NCBI GenBank assembly: GCA_019638615.1
Contig: JAHBTL010000007.1
Location: 1 to 64,000 of the forward strand
Origin: Chitinophagaceae bacterium
Lineage (GTDB): Bacteria > Bacteroidota > Bacteroidia > Chitinophagales > Chitinophagaceae
Reading direction: 5' to 3'
DNA length: 64,000 nucleotides
The notes beneath the pieces are model-generated. The model ran no database searches. It had not been told where the DNA came from and saw nothing but the letters and a program-made list of their open reading frames with translations. A program made the position numbers and the translations under genes. Shown in pieces: positions 25,490 through 34,688 of the stretch (its first letter is position 1; the number at the start of each line of letters is the position of its first letter).

Positions 25490-26239
25490 ATGTTGAAAAT
25501 TGTCAAAGATGGAATGACCAGATATACGCTTTGCATTTTGCAATGCACAACGATGCTTGGTTTGTTTTCATGTACCAGTAAACCGGAAAGGCCAGTGATG
25601 ATAATAAAGCAAACAGAGGATTTTAATATTACCGGCAAAGGAGATGCGTTGCAGTGGAATAAGGCCGCATGGACAGTTATTCCTTTTTTAATGGGAAACG
25701 GGAAAAAGTATGAAACAAAAGCAAAGCTGCTGTATTCTGAAGCAGGCATGTATTGTTTGTTCAGGTGCGAGGATGATACGCTGACAGCAACGATGCAGCA
25801 GGATCTCATGCCGCTGTGGGAAGAAGATGTGGTAGAGATTTTTTTACAGCCGGACATCTCACAAACCAATTACTTTGAATATGAAATATCACCGCTGAAT
25901 TATGAGCTGCCATTGACCATTTTTAATTCAGCCGGAAACCTTAACAGGTGGATCCCGTTTCAATACCCCTATGACCGGAAGACAAAGCATGCGGTAGCGG
26001 TACAGGGCGGAGAGCAATTGCCGGGAGCTTCGGTAAGAAGCTGGACAGCAGAGTTCTTTATTCCTTACACATTAATGAAGCCGGTATTGGATGAACCTCC
26101 TGTACCCGGCTCAAGATGGAAAGGCAACCTGTACAGGATTGATTACGATCATGAACGGGAGGAAACTTTATGGGCGCTGTTTAAAAATAACGGCAATTTT
26201 CATGAGTACGACAATTTCGGTTTTTTTCATTTTGAATAA
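25490..26239 (+). CDS. CBM9-like (carbohydrate-binding family 9-like) lipoprotein
   Basis: This 249-residue protein has a lipoprotein signal ending L-F-S-C (cysteine 28). The domain is of the CBM9-like type found in Bacteroidota, with a W-E-E-D-V-V-E-I-F-L core and an R-I-D-Y-D-H-E-R-E-E segment. Such proteins are thought to bind sugars at the cell surface or in the periplasm. A later ATG at 25514 (M-T-R-Y) is an alternative start that still keeps the signal. It is the first gene of a tight plus-strand unit; the next gene begins 10 bp on. Confidence 0.8.
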   Translation: MLKIVKDGMTRYTLCILQCTTMLGLFSCTSKPERPVMIIKQTEDFNITGKGDALQWNKAAWTVIPFLMGNGKKYETKAKLLYSEAGMYCLFRCEDDTLTATMQQDLMPLWEEDVVEIFLQPDISQTNYFEYEISPLNYELPLTIFNSAGNLNRWIPFQYPYDRKTKHAVAVQGGEQLPGASVRSWTAEFFIPYTLMKPVLDEPPVPGSRWKGNLYRIDYDHEREETLWALFKNNGNFHEYDNFGFFHFE

Positions 26240-26249
26240 AAAATAGGAT

Positions 26250-27575
26250 ATGATCTCAAACGACAAACGTTTAAAAAGCAACAGCCGCAGGGATTTCCTG
26301 AAAGATTCTTCAGTAGTAGTTGGAGGAATGATCCTTGGTTCAGCGCTCCAGGCGCAGGCTTTGGGCAGGGAAGTACAGGCTGACCCGATCAGGATCGCTT
26401 TAATAGGTTGCGGAAGCAGAGGAGCGGGCGCAGCAGTGGATGCGTTAAAAACAAACCAGAATGTGGTACTGGTTGCAATGGCGGATGTATTCAAAGATAA
26501 GCTGGACGAAACTTATAATACGCTGCTGAAGATAGATGCGATAAAAGATAAGGTAAAAGTACCGGCTTCGAACAAGTTTGTAGGATTGAACGGATATAGT
26601 AAAGCCATAGCGGCAGCCGATGCGGTTTTACTGGTCACCCCACCTGCTTTTCGTCCCCTGCATTTTGAAGCATGCATTCAATCCGGCAAGCATGTATTCA
26701 TGGAAAAGCCCTTGGCGAGCGATGCGCCGGGCATCCGCAAAATACTGGAAACCGGCAAACTGGCGGATGCTAAGGGGTTAAAAGTGGTGGTGGGTTTGCA
26801 AAACAGGTACGATCCGGGCTATAAGGAAATGGTAAAGCAGGTACAGGAGGGAGTCATCGGGCGCATTATTTCTGTGACTGATTACTACCTGATCGGGCCG
26901 GTAAAGAAGGTGCAAAGGCAGGCAGGGCAAACGGAACTGGAATACCAGCTTCGCAACTGGAGATATTTTAACTGGCTTTGGGCAGGATCTCCTGCCGGGT
27001 TGCAGATACATAACACCGATGTGGTGAACTGGGCAAAAAATGCCTATCCTGTAAGAGCACAGGGAATGGGTGGCAGATCATCGTTGACTGGCCCGGATAC
27101 AGGCGATATTTTTGATCATTTTTTTGTTGAATACGAATATGCAGATGGAACAAAGCTCAACAGCCAGATCCGGCATATTGAAGGAACATGGAATAAAGGG
27201 GGCGCTTATTTCTACGGAAGCAACGGAACAGCGAGTTTACAGGGAGGTATAAGGAACGGCGAAGGAGAAAGGATATGGCGTAATCCTAACAAAGATTCCG
27301 AAAGCGCTTACCAGATAGAGCATGATGTTTTTTTTGATGCGATCAGGAACAATAAACCTCTCAACGATACAGAATGGGGAGCAATGAGTACTATGACAAC
27401 CATCATGGGGCGCATGGCCGTTCATTCAGGAAAAATGGTGGAATGGGATGAGGCGTTGAATTCGGAGCTGGTACTTGCCCCAATGCAGTTAGACTGGGAT
27501 AGCGAGCCTCCTGTAAAGCCCGATAAAGACGGGAATTACCCGATCTCATTTCCTGGCCAATCAAAAGTTTTATAA
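26250..27575 (+). CDS. Tat-exported Gfo/Idh/MocA-family oxidoreductase
   Basis: A twin-arginine signal S-R-R-D-F-L-K (RR at 13-14) precedes the hydrophobic stretch. The Rossmann motif I-G-C-G-S-R-G-A-G is at 52-60, and the E-K-P catalytic lysine motif is at 152-154. At 441 residues it is typical of secreted family members in Bacteroidota, which carry tightly bound NAD(P) and oxidise or epimerise sugars in the periplasm. The double DUF1080 gene starts 2 bp later. This oxidoreductase-plus-DUF1080 pairing is known from 3-keto-glycoside pathways: the first enzyme oxidises C3 of a glycoside and the second cleaves it. That role is inferred here. Confidence 0.9.
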   Translation: MISNDKRLKSNSRRDFLKDSSVVVGGMILGSALQAQALGREVQADPIRIALIGCGSRGAGAAVDALKTNQNVVLVAMADVFKDKLDETYNTLLKIDAIKDKVKVPASNKFVGLNGYSKAIAAADAVLLVTPPAFRPLHFEACIQSGKHVFMEKPLASDAPGIRKILETGKLADAKGLKVVVGLQNRYDPGYKEMVKQVQEGVIGRIISVTDYYLIGPVKKVQRQAGQTELEYQLRNWRYFNWLWAGSPAGLQIHNTDVVNWAKNAYPVRAQGMGGRSSLTGPDTGDIFDHFFVEYEYADGTKLNSQIRHIEGTWNKGGAYFYGSNGTASLQGGIRNGEGERIWRNPNKDSESAYQIEHDVFFDAIRNNKPLNDTEWGAMSTMTTIMGRMAVHSGKMVEWDEALNSELVLAPMQLDWDSEPPVKPDKDGNYPISFPGQSKVL

Positions 27576-27577
27576 AG

Positions 27578-28795
27578 ATGATAGCCAGGATCACGGCGTT
27601 GTTTATGGCATTGCTGGTAATATCCTGTCATTTGGGGCGGCAGGTGCAACCAGGTAAAAGCATTCCATTATTTAACGGGGTTGATTTAACAGGATGGATC
27701 AATGTTAACCAGGCGCCCGGCAACTGGCTGGTAAAGGACGGGCATATTGCATGTGCCGGAAAAGTACCGGCATACTTAAGCTATGAAAATTCGTATGAAG
27801 CATTTACGCTGGAGTTTGATTATTTGCCGCAGCAGGCAGATACCAATGCCTTCCTGGTTTTACATACCGATATGCTCCCATCGGTAGGCTCACCGTTCCC
27901 CGACGGAGAAAAGATCATTTTCAAAGCAGATAAAGAAGGTACCAGCGATCGTCATTGGGACCGTTATAAAATACAATATAGCCGGGGCTTGGCTACGGTA
28001 TGGGTGAATGGAGAGGAATATGCCGGTTTTACGGTTCCGCAGGCATCTGTTCCCAGGCATTTTAGTTTTGTATCCGACAGGGCTTCTTTTTTGGTAAGGG
28101 CCATATCTCTCCGCGATCTTTCTACAAAAGCTAATAGAACGGAAGGTGATCCTGGCGGTTTTTATTTCCAGTCGCTTTACAACAATACAGACCTGCATCA
28201 TTGGGAAATGAAGCCGGGGCACGAAGGGCACTGGACCGCACAGAACGGGGTGATCAACTATGATGGCAGGAGCAGTGAGAAAGATAAGTGCCTGTGGAGT
28301 AAAAAGTCGTTCCGGGATTTTATACTGGTAGCCGATGTGCGTTTAACAAGAAAGCCGGAGCCGGCACTGTCGCCTGTTGTATTACCTAACGGAGAAAACG
28401 CGCTCAATGCAGATGGCAGCGTACAGCAGGTGGAAGTTCCTTACGCCGGCGATACGGGCATCTATCTCAGGGGGGATTCTAAAAGCCAGGTAAACATCGG
28501 CTATCGTTATATCGGCTCAGGAGAAATTTATGGTTACAGGGTAGATAAAGATCTACCTCCTGAAATAAGGGCGGCAGTAACCCCTTCAAAAAAAGCAGAC
28601 AGACCACCGGGAGAATGGAATCGTTTTGTGATCACATTAATAGGCGACCGTATTACTGTGGTGCTCAACCATGAAACGGTGATCAGCAATGCGCAACTGC
28701 CGGGTATTCCGGCAGAAGGAGCCATTGCGCTCCAGGACGATCATGCAGATAACAATCTTTTTCAATTTGCCAATATTTACATCCGTGAACTATAA
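27578..28795 (+). CDS. Lipoprotein with two DUF1080 (3-keto-glycoside hydrolase-type) domains
   Basis: The 405-residue protein has a lipoprotein signal (V-I-S-C, cysteine 17) and two DUF1080-type concanavalin-like domains. The first (about 26-185) starts L-F-N-G-V-D-L-T-G-W. The second (about 195-405) starts with a divergent Y-N-N-T-D-L-H-H-W and contains the D-T-G-I-Y-L-R-G and G-E-W-N-R segments. Some DUF1080 proteins are 3-keto-disaccharide hydrolases or lyases. Having two copies in one chain is less common; the second looks closer to the usual active form. The gene is 2 bp after the oxidoreductase. Confidence 0.88.
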   Translation: MIARITALFMALLVISCHLGRQVQPGKSIPLFNGVDLTGWINVNQAPGNWLVKDGHIACAGKVPAYLSYENSYEAFTLEFDYLPQQADTNAFLVLHTDMLPSVGSPFPDGEKIIFKADKEGTSDRHWDRYKIQYSRGLATVWVNGEEYAGFTVPQASVPRHFSFVSDRASFLVRAISLRDLSTKANRTEGDPGGFYFQSLYNNTDLHHWEMKPGHEGHWTAQNGVINYDGRSSEKDKCLWSKKSFRDFILVADVRLTRKPEPALSPVVLPNGENALNADGSVQQVEVPYAGDTGIYLRGDSKSQVNIGYRYIGSGEIYGYRVDKDLPPEIRAAVTPSKKADRPPGEWNRFVITLIGDRITVVLNHETVISNAQLPGIPAEGAIALQDDHADNNLFQFANIYIREL

Positions 28796-28818
28796 AAACT
28801 ACACGGCAACAGAAATAT

Positions 28819-30177
28819 ATGAAATCATACATTAAATATCATAAGCAGAGCAGCCTTGTGGCAGGTTTGCTGATGAGCTGCCTGACGGTTTTTTCGCAGC
28901 CGGGAAACCAGGCCAGGATAACCGGGCTGTTAAATAAAGAATATGACGGGCTGGTTGACCTGTACAGGCACCTGCATACTAACCCGGAACTATCGTTGCA
29001 GGAAAAAGAAACTGCCGCCAGCATGGCAAAAGAATTGGCGGCTGCCGGCTTTGAAGTAACCACCGGCGTTGGAGGTTACGGTGTTGTGGGCATTCTGCGT
29101 AACGGTCCTGGAAAAGTGATACTGGTTCGCACAGATATGGATGCTTTGCCCATAACAGAAAAAACCAATGTTCCTTATGCCAGCAGGGTACAGGCAAAAG
29201 ATGAAAAAGGTAATCCCGTTCCGGTTATGCATGCCTGCGGCCACGACATGCACATGGCAGTATGGACAGGTGTAGCGAGGATCGTATCACAACTAAAAAG
29301 TACCTGGAAAGGTACGCTGGTCTTTATAGCCCAGCCTGCTGAAGAAACGGGAGTGGGTGCGTTACACATGATTGAAGACGGGCTGTTTACAAAATTTCCG
29401 GAACCTGATTATGCGCTTGCCCTGCACGTAAATTCTGCTGTTGAGGCAGGAAAAGTAGGGTTTTGCCCCGGGTATAGCCTGGCTAATATTGACAACCTGG
29501 ATATTACCGTAAAAGGGAAAGGCGGGCATGGCGCCAGCCCGCATACAACTGTAGATCCCATCATGATCGCTTCCAAGCTGGTGCTGGCTTTCCAGGATAT
29601 TGTGGGGCGCGAAGTGCCTGCTGTAGAACCTGCTGTTATATCTGTAGGCACTATTCATGGCGGAACAAGCAGTAACAGTATTCCGGACCGGGTACAAATG
29701 CAGGTAACCGTCAGATCGCTGAACCCGGACATTCAACAAAAACTGATTGAAAGTATAAAAAGAACCTGCGAGGGCATAGCACATGCCTGTGGCGCGAAAC
29801 CGGAAGATTATCCTGTGGTAGAGATCATAAAGCCCGGGTTGCCGGCTGTTTTTAATGATATTACATTATCCGAAAAACTCTCTGCTCACCTGAAAACAGT
29901 GCTGGGCAATGAAAATGTATTGTTGCTGGGGCCTGAAATGTTTGGAGAAGATTTCAGCAGGTATGGCAGTACCAAAGCGCATATCCCTTCCGTGTTGTAT
30001 TCTGTAGGTGCGGTGCGAACAGAAGATATGAAAGCGGAAGCAGAAGGTAAGATAAAGCTTCCTTCCACGCATTCCCCGCTTTTTATCCCGGATACGGAAC
30101 CGGCTTTAAGAACGGGAGTGATAAGCATGTCTTCCGCCATATTATACCTGTTAAACGAAGATCGTAAAAAGCGTTAG
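28819..30177 (+). CDS. M20-family amidohydrolase (hippurate/N-acyl-amino-acid hydrolase-like), secreted
   Basis: The 452-residue protein has an N-terminal signal region (about 11-27, ending F-S-Q). The M20D metal-binding set follows: H-A-C-G-H-D-M-H (C140, H142), the acidic pair E175/E176 in A-E-E-T-G, and H203 in A-L-H-V-N. The dimerisation insertion follows (G-K-G-G-H-G-A-S). Relatives remove acyl groups from amino acids or indole conjugates, and some deacetylate amino sugars or diaminopimelate. In this operon an N-acyl substrate from a glycopeptide is an attractive guess only. Confidence 0.9.
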   Translation: MKSYIKYHKQSSLVAGLLMSCLTVFSQPGNQARITGLLNKEYDGLVDLYRHLHTNPELSLQEKETAASMAKELAAAGFEVTTGVGGYGVVGILRNGPGKVILVRTDMDALPITEKTNVPYASRVQAKDEKGNPVPVMHACGHDMHMAVWTGVARIVSQLKSTWKGTLVFIAQPAEETGVGALHMIEDGLFTKFPEPDYALALHVNSAVEAGKVGFCPGYSLANIDNLDITVKGKGGHGASPHTTVDPIMIASKLVLAFQDIVGREVPAVEPAVISVGTIHGGTSSNSIPDRVQMQVTVRSLNPDIQQKLIESIKRTCEGIAHACGAKPEDYPVVEIIKPGLPAVFNDITLSEKLSAHLKTVLGNENVLLLGPEMFGEDFSRYGSTKAHIPSVLYSVGAVRTEDMKAEAEGKIKLPSTHSPLFIPDTEPALRTGVISMSSAILYLLNEDRKKR

Positions 30178-30182
30178 TTCCC

Positions 30183-31238
30183 ATGATTATTGTTGATCAT
30201 TTCAATAACAACCATATTATCTGTGAGAAAAAAGAATATCTTTTCTTCAGCGGCACTTCTTACCTGGGAATGAATTACAATACCCGGTTCAGGGAACTTA
30301 TTAATGAAGGAATGGAGCAATATGGCAACAATTATGGTAGTTCCCGTAATTCCAATTTCAGGTTGAAGGTGTATGAAGAAGCGGAATCAGCGTTTGCCCT
30401 GTTTACCGGCGCTCCTGCCGCATTAACCGTTTCATCAGGATTTATGGCCGGGCAACTGGTCGTTAATATGCTGCAGGAAGATAATTATTTTGTGGTTGCG
30501 CCTAACACGCATCCTGCTGTATGTCGCCGCCAGGCAGATTTTTACGAAGGTGATTTTCAAAGATGGACGGAAGATATAGCTGAAATGATCGCCAGCCGGC
30601 AGGCAGATAAAATTGCAATAGTATGTAACTCCAATGATCCTTTATTCTGTAAACCTTACAGTTTTAACTGGACGTTGTCCCTGCCTGACAATAAAGAAAT
30701 CACACTGGTTATAGATGATTCGCATGGTATAGGCGTTACCGGAGAACATGGACAGGGTATTTACAACAATATCCAACGCAGGCAGAACGTCAATCTTATT
30801 GTTATAGCTTCTCTCGCCAAAGCCATGGGAATTCCCGGAGGCGTTGTATTAGGCGCTGATGCCATGATCGGGCAATTGCGAACAAGCCCGTTCTTTGGAA
30901 CATCTTCTCCCATAGCGCCCGCTTACCTGTATGCTTTTACTAAAGCCGGGCAGGTATATAGTGATGCCAGAAAGCAGTTGAATAAAAATACCGGGTTATT
31001 TAACAGCTTACTCCCCAACAGGGATATGTTCAATGCGCTTGCCGGTTATCCTGTTTTTTATACAACCAGACATAGCCTGTCAGACTTTCTTAACCGGCAT
31101 GAAATACTGATCTCAAGCTTCGCCTATCCGCGACCGGAAGGAGATATTGTTACCAGGATAATCATAAACAGCGGGCATGCTAAAAAAGATATAGAGCGCC
31201 TGGCACATTGTCTTCATTTATTTGAAAACAGGATTTAA
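30183..31238 (+). CDS. AONS/KBL-like alpha-oxoamine-synthase-family PLP enzyme
   Basis: The 351-residue protein resembles 8-amino-7-oxononanoate synthase and 2-amino-3-ketobutyrate CoA ligase. The PLP lysine is K213 in A-S-L-A-K-A-M-G. The D-D-S-H-G motif is at 178-182, and a stacking histidine candidate is H110. It is 30-50 residues shorter than normal at the N-terminus and starts directly with the small domain. No other biotin genes are nearby, so biotin synthesis is unlikely. Its position between an M20 hydrolase and a sugar permease points to a catabolic or modification role for an amino compound. Confidence 0.8.
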   Translation: MIIVDHFNNNHIICEKKEYLFFSGTSYLGMNYNTRFRELINEGMEQYGNNYGSSRNSNFRLKVYEEAESAFALFTGAPAALTVSSGFMAGQLVVNMLQEDNYFVVAPNTHPAVCRRQADFYEGDFQRWTEDIAEMIASRQADKIAIVCNSNDPLFCKPYSFNWTLSLPDNKEITLVIDDSHGIGVTGEHGQGIYNNIQRRQNVNLIVIASLAKAMGIPGGVVLGADAMIGQLRTSPFFGTSSPIAPAYLYAFTKAGQVYSDARKQLNKNTGLFNSLLPNRDMFNALAGYPVFYTTRHSLSDFLNRHEILISSFAYPRPEGDIVTRIIINSGHAKKDIERLAHCLHLFENRI

Positions 31239-31266
31239 TAATATGAACCATTAATAAAACAATCAA

Positions 31267-32562
31267 ATGAACGTTTCTCTTAATCCCCGCAAAACAGATA
31301 TCCGTGCCATCGCCATTTGTTGCGCACTGTATTTTATCCTGGGCTTTATAACATGGGCCAACGGAACGCTTATCCCGTTCCTGAAGCTGTCGCTTGATCT
31401 CGAAACAGATCTGCAGGCATTTTTTGTTACCTTTTCCTCTTATATTGCTTATTTTTTCCTGGCATTGCCCAGTTCCTGGATCTTAAAAAAAATAGGCTTT
31501 CACAATGGGTTGGTAGTAAGTCTCATTATCCTGGGGTTGGGTGCGTTGATCTTTATACCGGCCGCTGATCACAGGAATTATCCTCTTTTCCTGACGGCTA
31601 TTTTTGTCCAGGGATCAGGAATGGCATTATTGCAGACGGCCATCAACCCGTATCTGAGCATAATAGGGCCGATTGAGAGCGCTGCACAGCGCATGTCTGT
31701 TGTCGGCTTCTTCAATAAGTCTGCGGGTATCATTGCCCCTGTTTTATTAGGTACACTTTTTCTGAAGGATGCAGCACAGGTTACGGCTCGTTTGGAAGCA
31801 GCCGTTGATACTGCAACAAGAGAGAACATCCTGGCTGAACTGCTTCAAAGGGTGCATGCCCCTTATATCGCGTTGGCTGTATTATTTGTCTCGTTTGCCA
31901 TTTTTCTAAAATTCACCAGGTTGCCGGAAGTAGATATGGATGCAACTGAACCTGTAAATGAAGACCATGTACGGAAGGGTACTGTTAAAACCAGCATATT
32001 TCAATTTCCTCACCTGTTTTTAGGTGCATTAGCTATATTTTTCTGTGTTGCAGCAGAAGTAATGGCCGGGGATATTATTGGTGTGTATGGCCGGGAACTG
32101 AGCGTGAACAGTTTTTTCCTTACTTACGCTACTGCATTCACCTTGTCGGGAATGCTGCTGGGTTATATAGCCGGTATGATCGCTATCCCAAAATATGTAT
32201 CGCAGCAGGCGGCATTGCGCATCTGCACCATAACGGGCATGGTATTCACCGTGATCTCGGTATTCACTACCGGAACCGTATCGTTCATTTTTGTTGCACT
32301 GCTGGGTATAGCCAATTCGCTTTTGTGGGCTGCTATCTTCCCCCTTGGTATAAAAGGGTTAGGCAGGTTTACCAAAACCGGATCAGCGATCATGATCATG
32401 GGAATAGCAGGTGGCGCCATTTGGCCGCTGGTGTATGGTTATATTAAAGATCATTTAGGTGTACATTTCCAGCACGCGTTCCTTTTTGCAATGATCCCGG
32501 CTTATGCGTATATGCTGTACTTCGGTATAGCAGGGCATAGAGTAGGACAAAAAGCCGATTAA
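31267..32562 (+). CDS. MFS sugar permease, FucP/NagP-like
   Basis: This 431-residue 12-span transporter belongs to the fucose/glucose-galactose/N-acetylglucosamine proton symporter group. It begins with F-I-T-W-A-N-G-T-L-I-P and has the L-Q-T-A-I-N-P-Y segment typical of that subfamily. It would bring a monosaccharide, plausibly an N-acetylhexosamine, across the inner membrane. It lies 28 bp after the PLP enzyme gene and 9 bp before the next gene. Confidence 0.9.
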   Translation: MNVSLNPRKTDIRAIAICCALYFILGFITWANGTLIPFLKLSLDLETDLQAFFVTFSSYIAYFFLALPSSWILKKIGFHNGLVVSLIILGLGALIFIPAADHRNYPLFLTAIFVQGSGMALLQTAINPYLSIIGPIESAAQRMSVVGFFNKSAGIIAPVLLGTLFLKDAAQVTARLEAAVDTATRENILAELLQRVHAPYIALAVLFVSFAIFLKFTRLPEVDMDATEPVNEDHVRKGTVKTSIFQFPHLFLGALAIFFCVAAEVMAGDIIGVYGRELSVNSFFLTYATAFTLSGMLLGYIAGMIAIPKYVSQQAALRICTITGMVFTVISVFTTGTVSFIFVALLGIANSLLWAAIFPLGIKGLGRFTKTGSAIMIMGIAGGAIWPLVYGYIKDHLGVHFQHAFLFAMIPAYAYMLYFGIAGHRVGQKAD

Positions 32563-32571
32563 TCAATAAGC

Positions 32572-33540
32572 ATGAATATGAAATCGTTAATCAGCCTTAT
32601 CTTTTTGATTTGTTTGAACAACCAGGCGCTTCTGGCCGGAAGTAATGAAAGCTATAGCGACAGCCTACCGACTATAGCATCCCGTTATCCCAATGATGTG
32701 GGTATAGAGAAAGACAGCAATGTATTGTTTGCAGAAATGTTTAATGATGGCTGGGATAATATATTGAAGCGTTATACGGATATCAAAAATAAAGACGGTA
32801 TGTCTGTTTCCAAACAAGATATTCCCCGAGGAAGCAGGCAGGCAGCGCTTACGATCACCAATATCGGCGGAGTGAACGAAGGAGGTCATCTTTTTAAAAG
32901 ATTTACACCCGGGTTCGACAGCACGGTATTTATTCGTTATTATGTAAAATACCTTTTAAGCTCAAATGGGTTTATTCATCATCAGTCTGTACGGGTAGGC
33001 GGGCATAATCCTCCCAGTGATTATCATTTTGGTCAGGCAGGAATATGCGGGTTGGGAGACAAACGTATGTCAATGTCGTATGAACCCGTAAACGAACCGG
33101 CAATGGATACTTATTTATATTGGGGAGATATGAAGAGCTGGAATGGTGGTACAAGCTGCTATGGGAATGATATGGTCAATGGCAGCCCCACAGCCAGGAA
33201 CCTGGAATGGGATAAATGGATGTGCGTTGAAATGATGATAAAGCTGAACAACCCGGTAACAGCTTACAACGGCGAATTGAAAATATGGCAGGATGGCGTA
33301 TTGGTCGGGCATTGGGGGCCGGGTTTCCCGAATGGAAAATGGGATAAAGATTCATGGTTTAATATCCCGGATGCTCCCCCGTTCCGGGGTTTTCGCTGGC
33401 GCACCGACCCCGGGCTGAAGTTATCGTATATCTGCATCGAGTTTTATGATTCCAAAAGCCCGCCCGGTGTTTCGCATTACATTAAATACAGCAATGTAGT
33501 GGTTGCCAAACAATACATAGGACCCATTAAAAGCAATTAA
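32572..33540 (+). CDS. Secreted protein, jelly-roll/polysaccharide-lyase-like
   Basis: The 322-residue product has a signal peptide (about 4-22, ending L-L-A-G). It has an aromatic and glycine-rich beta-sandwich look, with segments such as W-D-K-W-M-C-V-E-M-M-I-K and L-K-I-W-Q-D-G-V-L-V that recall PL14 or heparinase-I-type concanavalin folds. I cannot assign a catalytic set. It could be a lyase, a lectin or a structural partner. Its place between a sugar permease and a transglutaminase-like protein fits glycan processing. Confidence 0.6.
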   Translation: MNMKSLISLIFLICLNNQALLAGSNESYSDSLPTIASRYPNDVGIEKDSNVLFAEMFNDGWDNILKRYTDIKNKDGMSVSKQDIPRGSRQAALTITNIGGVNEGGHLFKRFTPGFDSTVFIRYYVKYLLSSNGFIHHQSVRVGGHNPPSDYHFGQAGICGLGDKRMSMSYEPVNEPAMDTYLYWGDMKSWNGGTSCYGNDMVNGSPTARNLEWDKWMCVEMMIKLNNPVTAYNGELKIWQDGVLVGHWGPGFPNGKWDKDSWFNIPDAPPFRGFRWRTDPGLKLSYICIEFYDSKSPPGVSHYIKYSNVVVAKQYIGPIKSN

Positions 33541-33563
33541 TTATATTTTAAATAACTTAAGCC

Positions 33564-34688
33564 ATGAAACTTATACCGTACCTTTTTTGCTGTGCAATGT
33601 GGCTGGTGGCCTGTAACAGCAAGCCGGCCATTACCGGGGTGCTGGTTGATTGCCCCCGGGACACGGGTGCAATACCCTTTACTTCCTTTGAGGATCTTAC
33701 TTCACCAAAGTTTGAATCGCTCCGTACAAGGTTCCGCCCGGATACTGTGTTTCATGATGAGCAGGATGAATTTAAACGCATTTTGCTATTGCGCAGCTGG
33801 ATATCAGGCATTATTAAGATCAGCGATTTTGAGCCGGATTATCCCGGGCAGGAGTATGCCGACAGGATATTGGAAGCAGCATTAAAGGGACAGGGTTTTC
33901 ATTGTGGTCATTATATGATCGTTCAGAATGCCGTGATGAACGCATATGGATATGTTACCCGCTGCATAGGCGCCGGTGCAGGGGTGAAAAACGGGGAGGA
34001 TGGACACCATGGCGCCAACGAAATATGGAGCAATACTTTCCACAAATGGTTTTTAAGCGATGCCAAGTATGATCATCATTTTGAAAAAGATGGTATTCCT
34101 TTATCGGCATTGGAAGTAAGGGAGGAATATCTGAAGAATAAAGGAAAAGATGTGCAGATGGTGAAGAGCAGCAGCCGTAATGTGATAACATCTGACAGCC
34201 TGAAAGACGAAGCAGGAAAATGGAAACATGTAAGCAAAGAAGCATTCATGCAAACATTCACATGGATAGCCTGGGAAGCATCCAATGATCGCTTTGTGCA
34301 CTGGCCTGATAATGGGGATGCGCTTGCCAACCTGCTGATATATAAAGATGAGTATGCTGACAATAATACCTGGATATGGGATGGCAGGCCTCACTGGGCT
34401 TATGCTGCAAACAGGTTTACCCGTATTGACGATAAAAACGCCATAGAATGGAACCCGGATAATGTGCTTGTAAATACTGCACATGAGAAGGATAAGGCTA
34501 CCATTAAATTAAGTTCCCGTATGCCAAATCTTAAAACGTTTCAAATGAAAAATGCAGGAGACAGCGCCTGGCAGGATATTGGAGATGCTGTTGTGTTAAC
34601 GTATACCGGGCAACCAGAAAAGATCTTTTTCCGCCCGGTAAATCTTGCCGGTGTAACCGGAAAGGAATGCAGTATTACTTTGCAGTAG
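33564..34688 (+). CDS. Transglutaminase-like lipoprotein
   Basis: A lipoprotein signal (L-V-A-C, cysteine 17) is followed by a transglutaminase-like fold. The catalytic triad can be read as C114 in G-F-H-C-G-H-Y, H160 in N-T-F-H-K-W and D166 in L-S-D-A-K-Y-D. Many bacterial members are peptidases or amidases rather than cross-linkers. At 374 residues it carries an extra C-terminal beta-rich part (about 270-374). It is the last gene of the eight-gene unit; an empty 310-bp A+T-rich gap follows. Confidence 0.8.
   Translation: MKLIPYLFCCAMWLVACNSKPAITGVLVDCPRDTGAIPFTSFEDLTSPKFESLRTRFRPDTVFHDEQDEFKRILLLRSWISGIIKISDFEPDYPGQEYADRILEAALKGQGFHCGHYMIVQNAVMNAYGYVTRCIGAGAGVKNGEDGHHGANEIWSNTFHKWFLSDAKYDHHFEKDGIPLSALEVREEYLKNKGKDVQMVKSSSRNVITSDSLKDEAGKWKHVSKEAFMQTFTWIAWEASNDRFVHWPDNGDALANLLIYKDEYADNNTWIWDGRPHWAYAANRFTRIDDKNAIEWNPDNVLVNTAHEKDKATIKLSSRMPNLKTFQMKNAGDSAWQDIGDAVVLTYTGQPEKIFFRPVNLAGVTGKECSITLQ

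Noticed and set aside
30183-31238. BioF (biotin synthesis) assignment
   Set aside because: No other biotin gene is present and the gene lies in a sugar operon; only the wider AONS/KBL family is supported.
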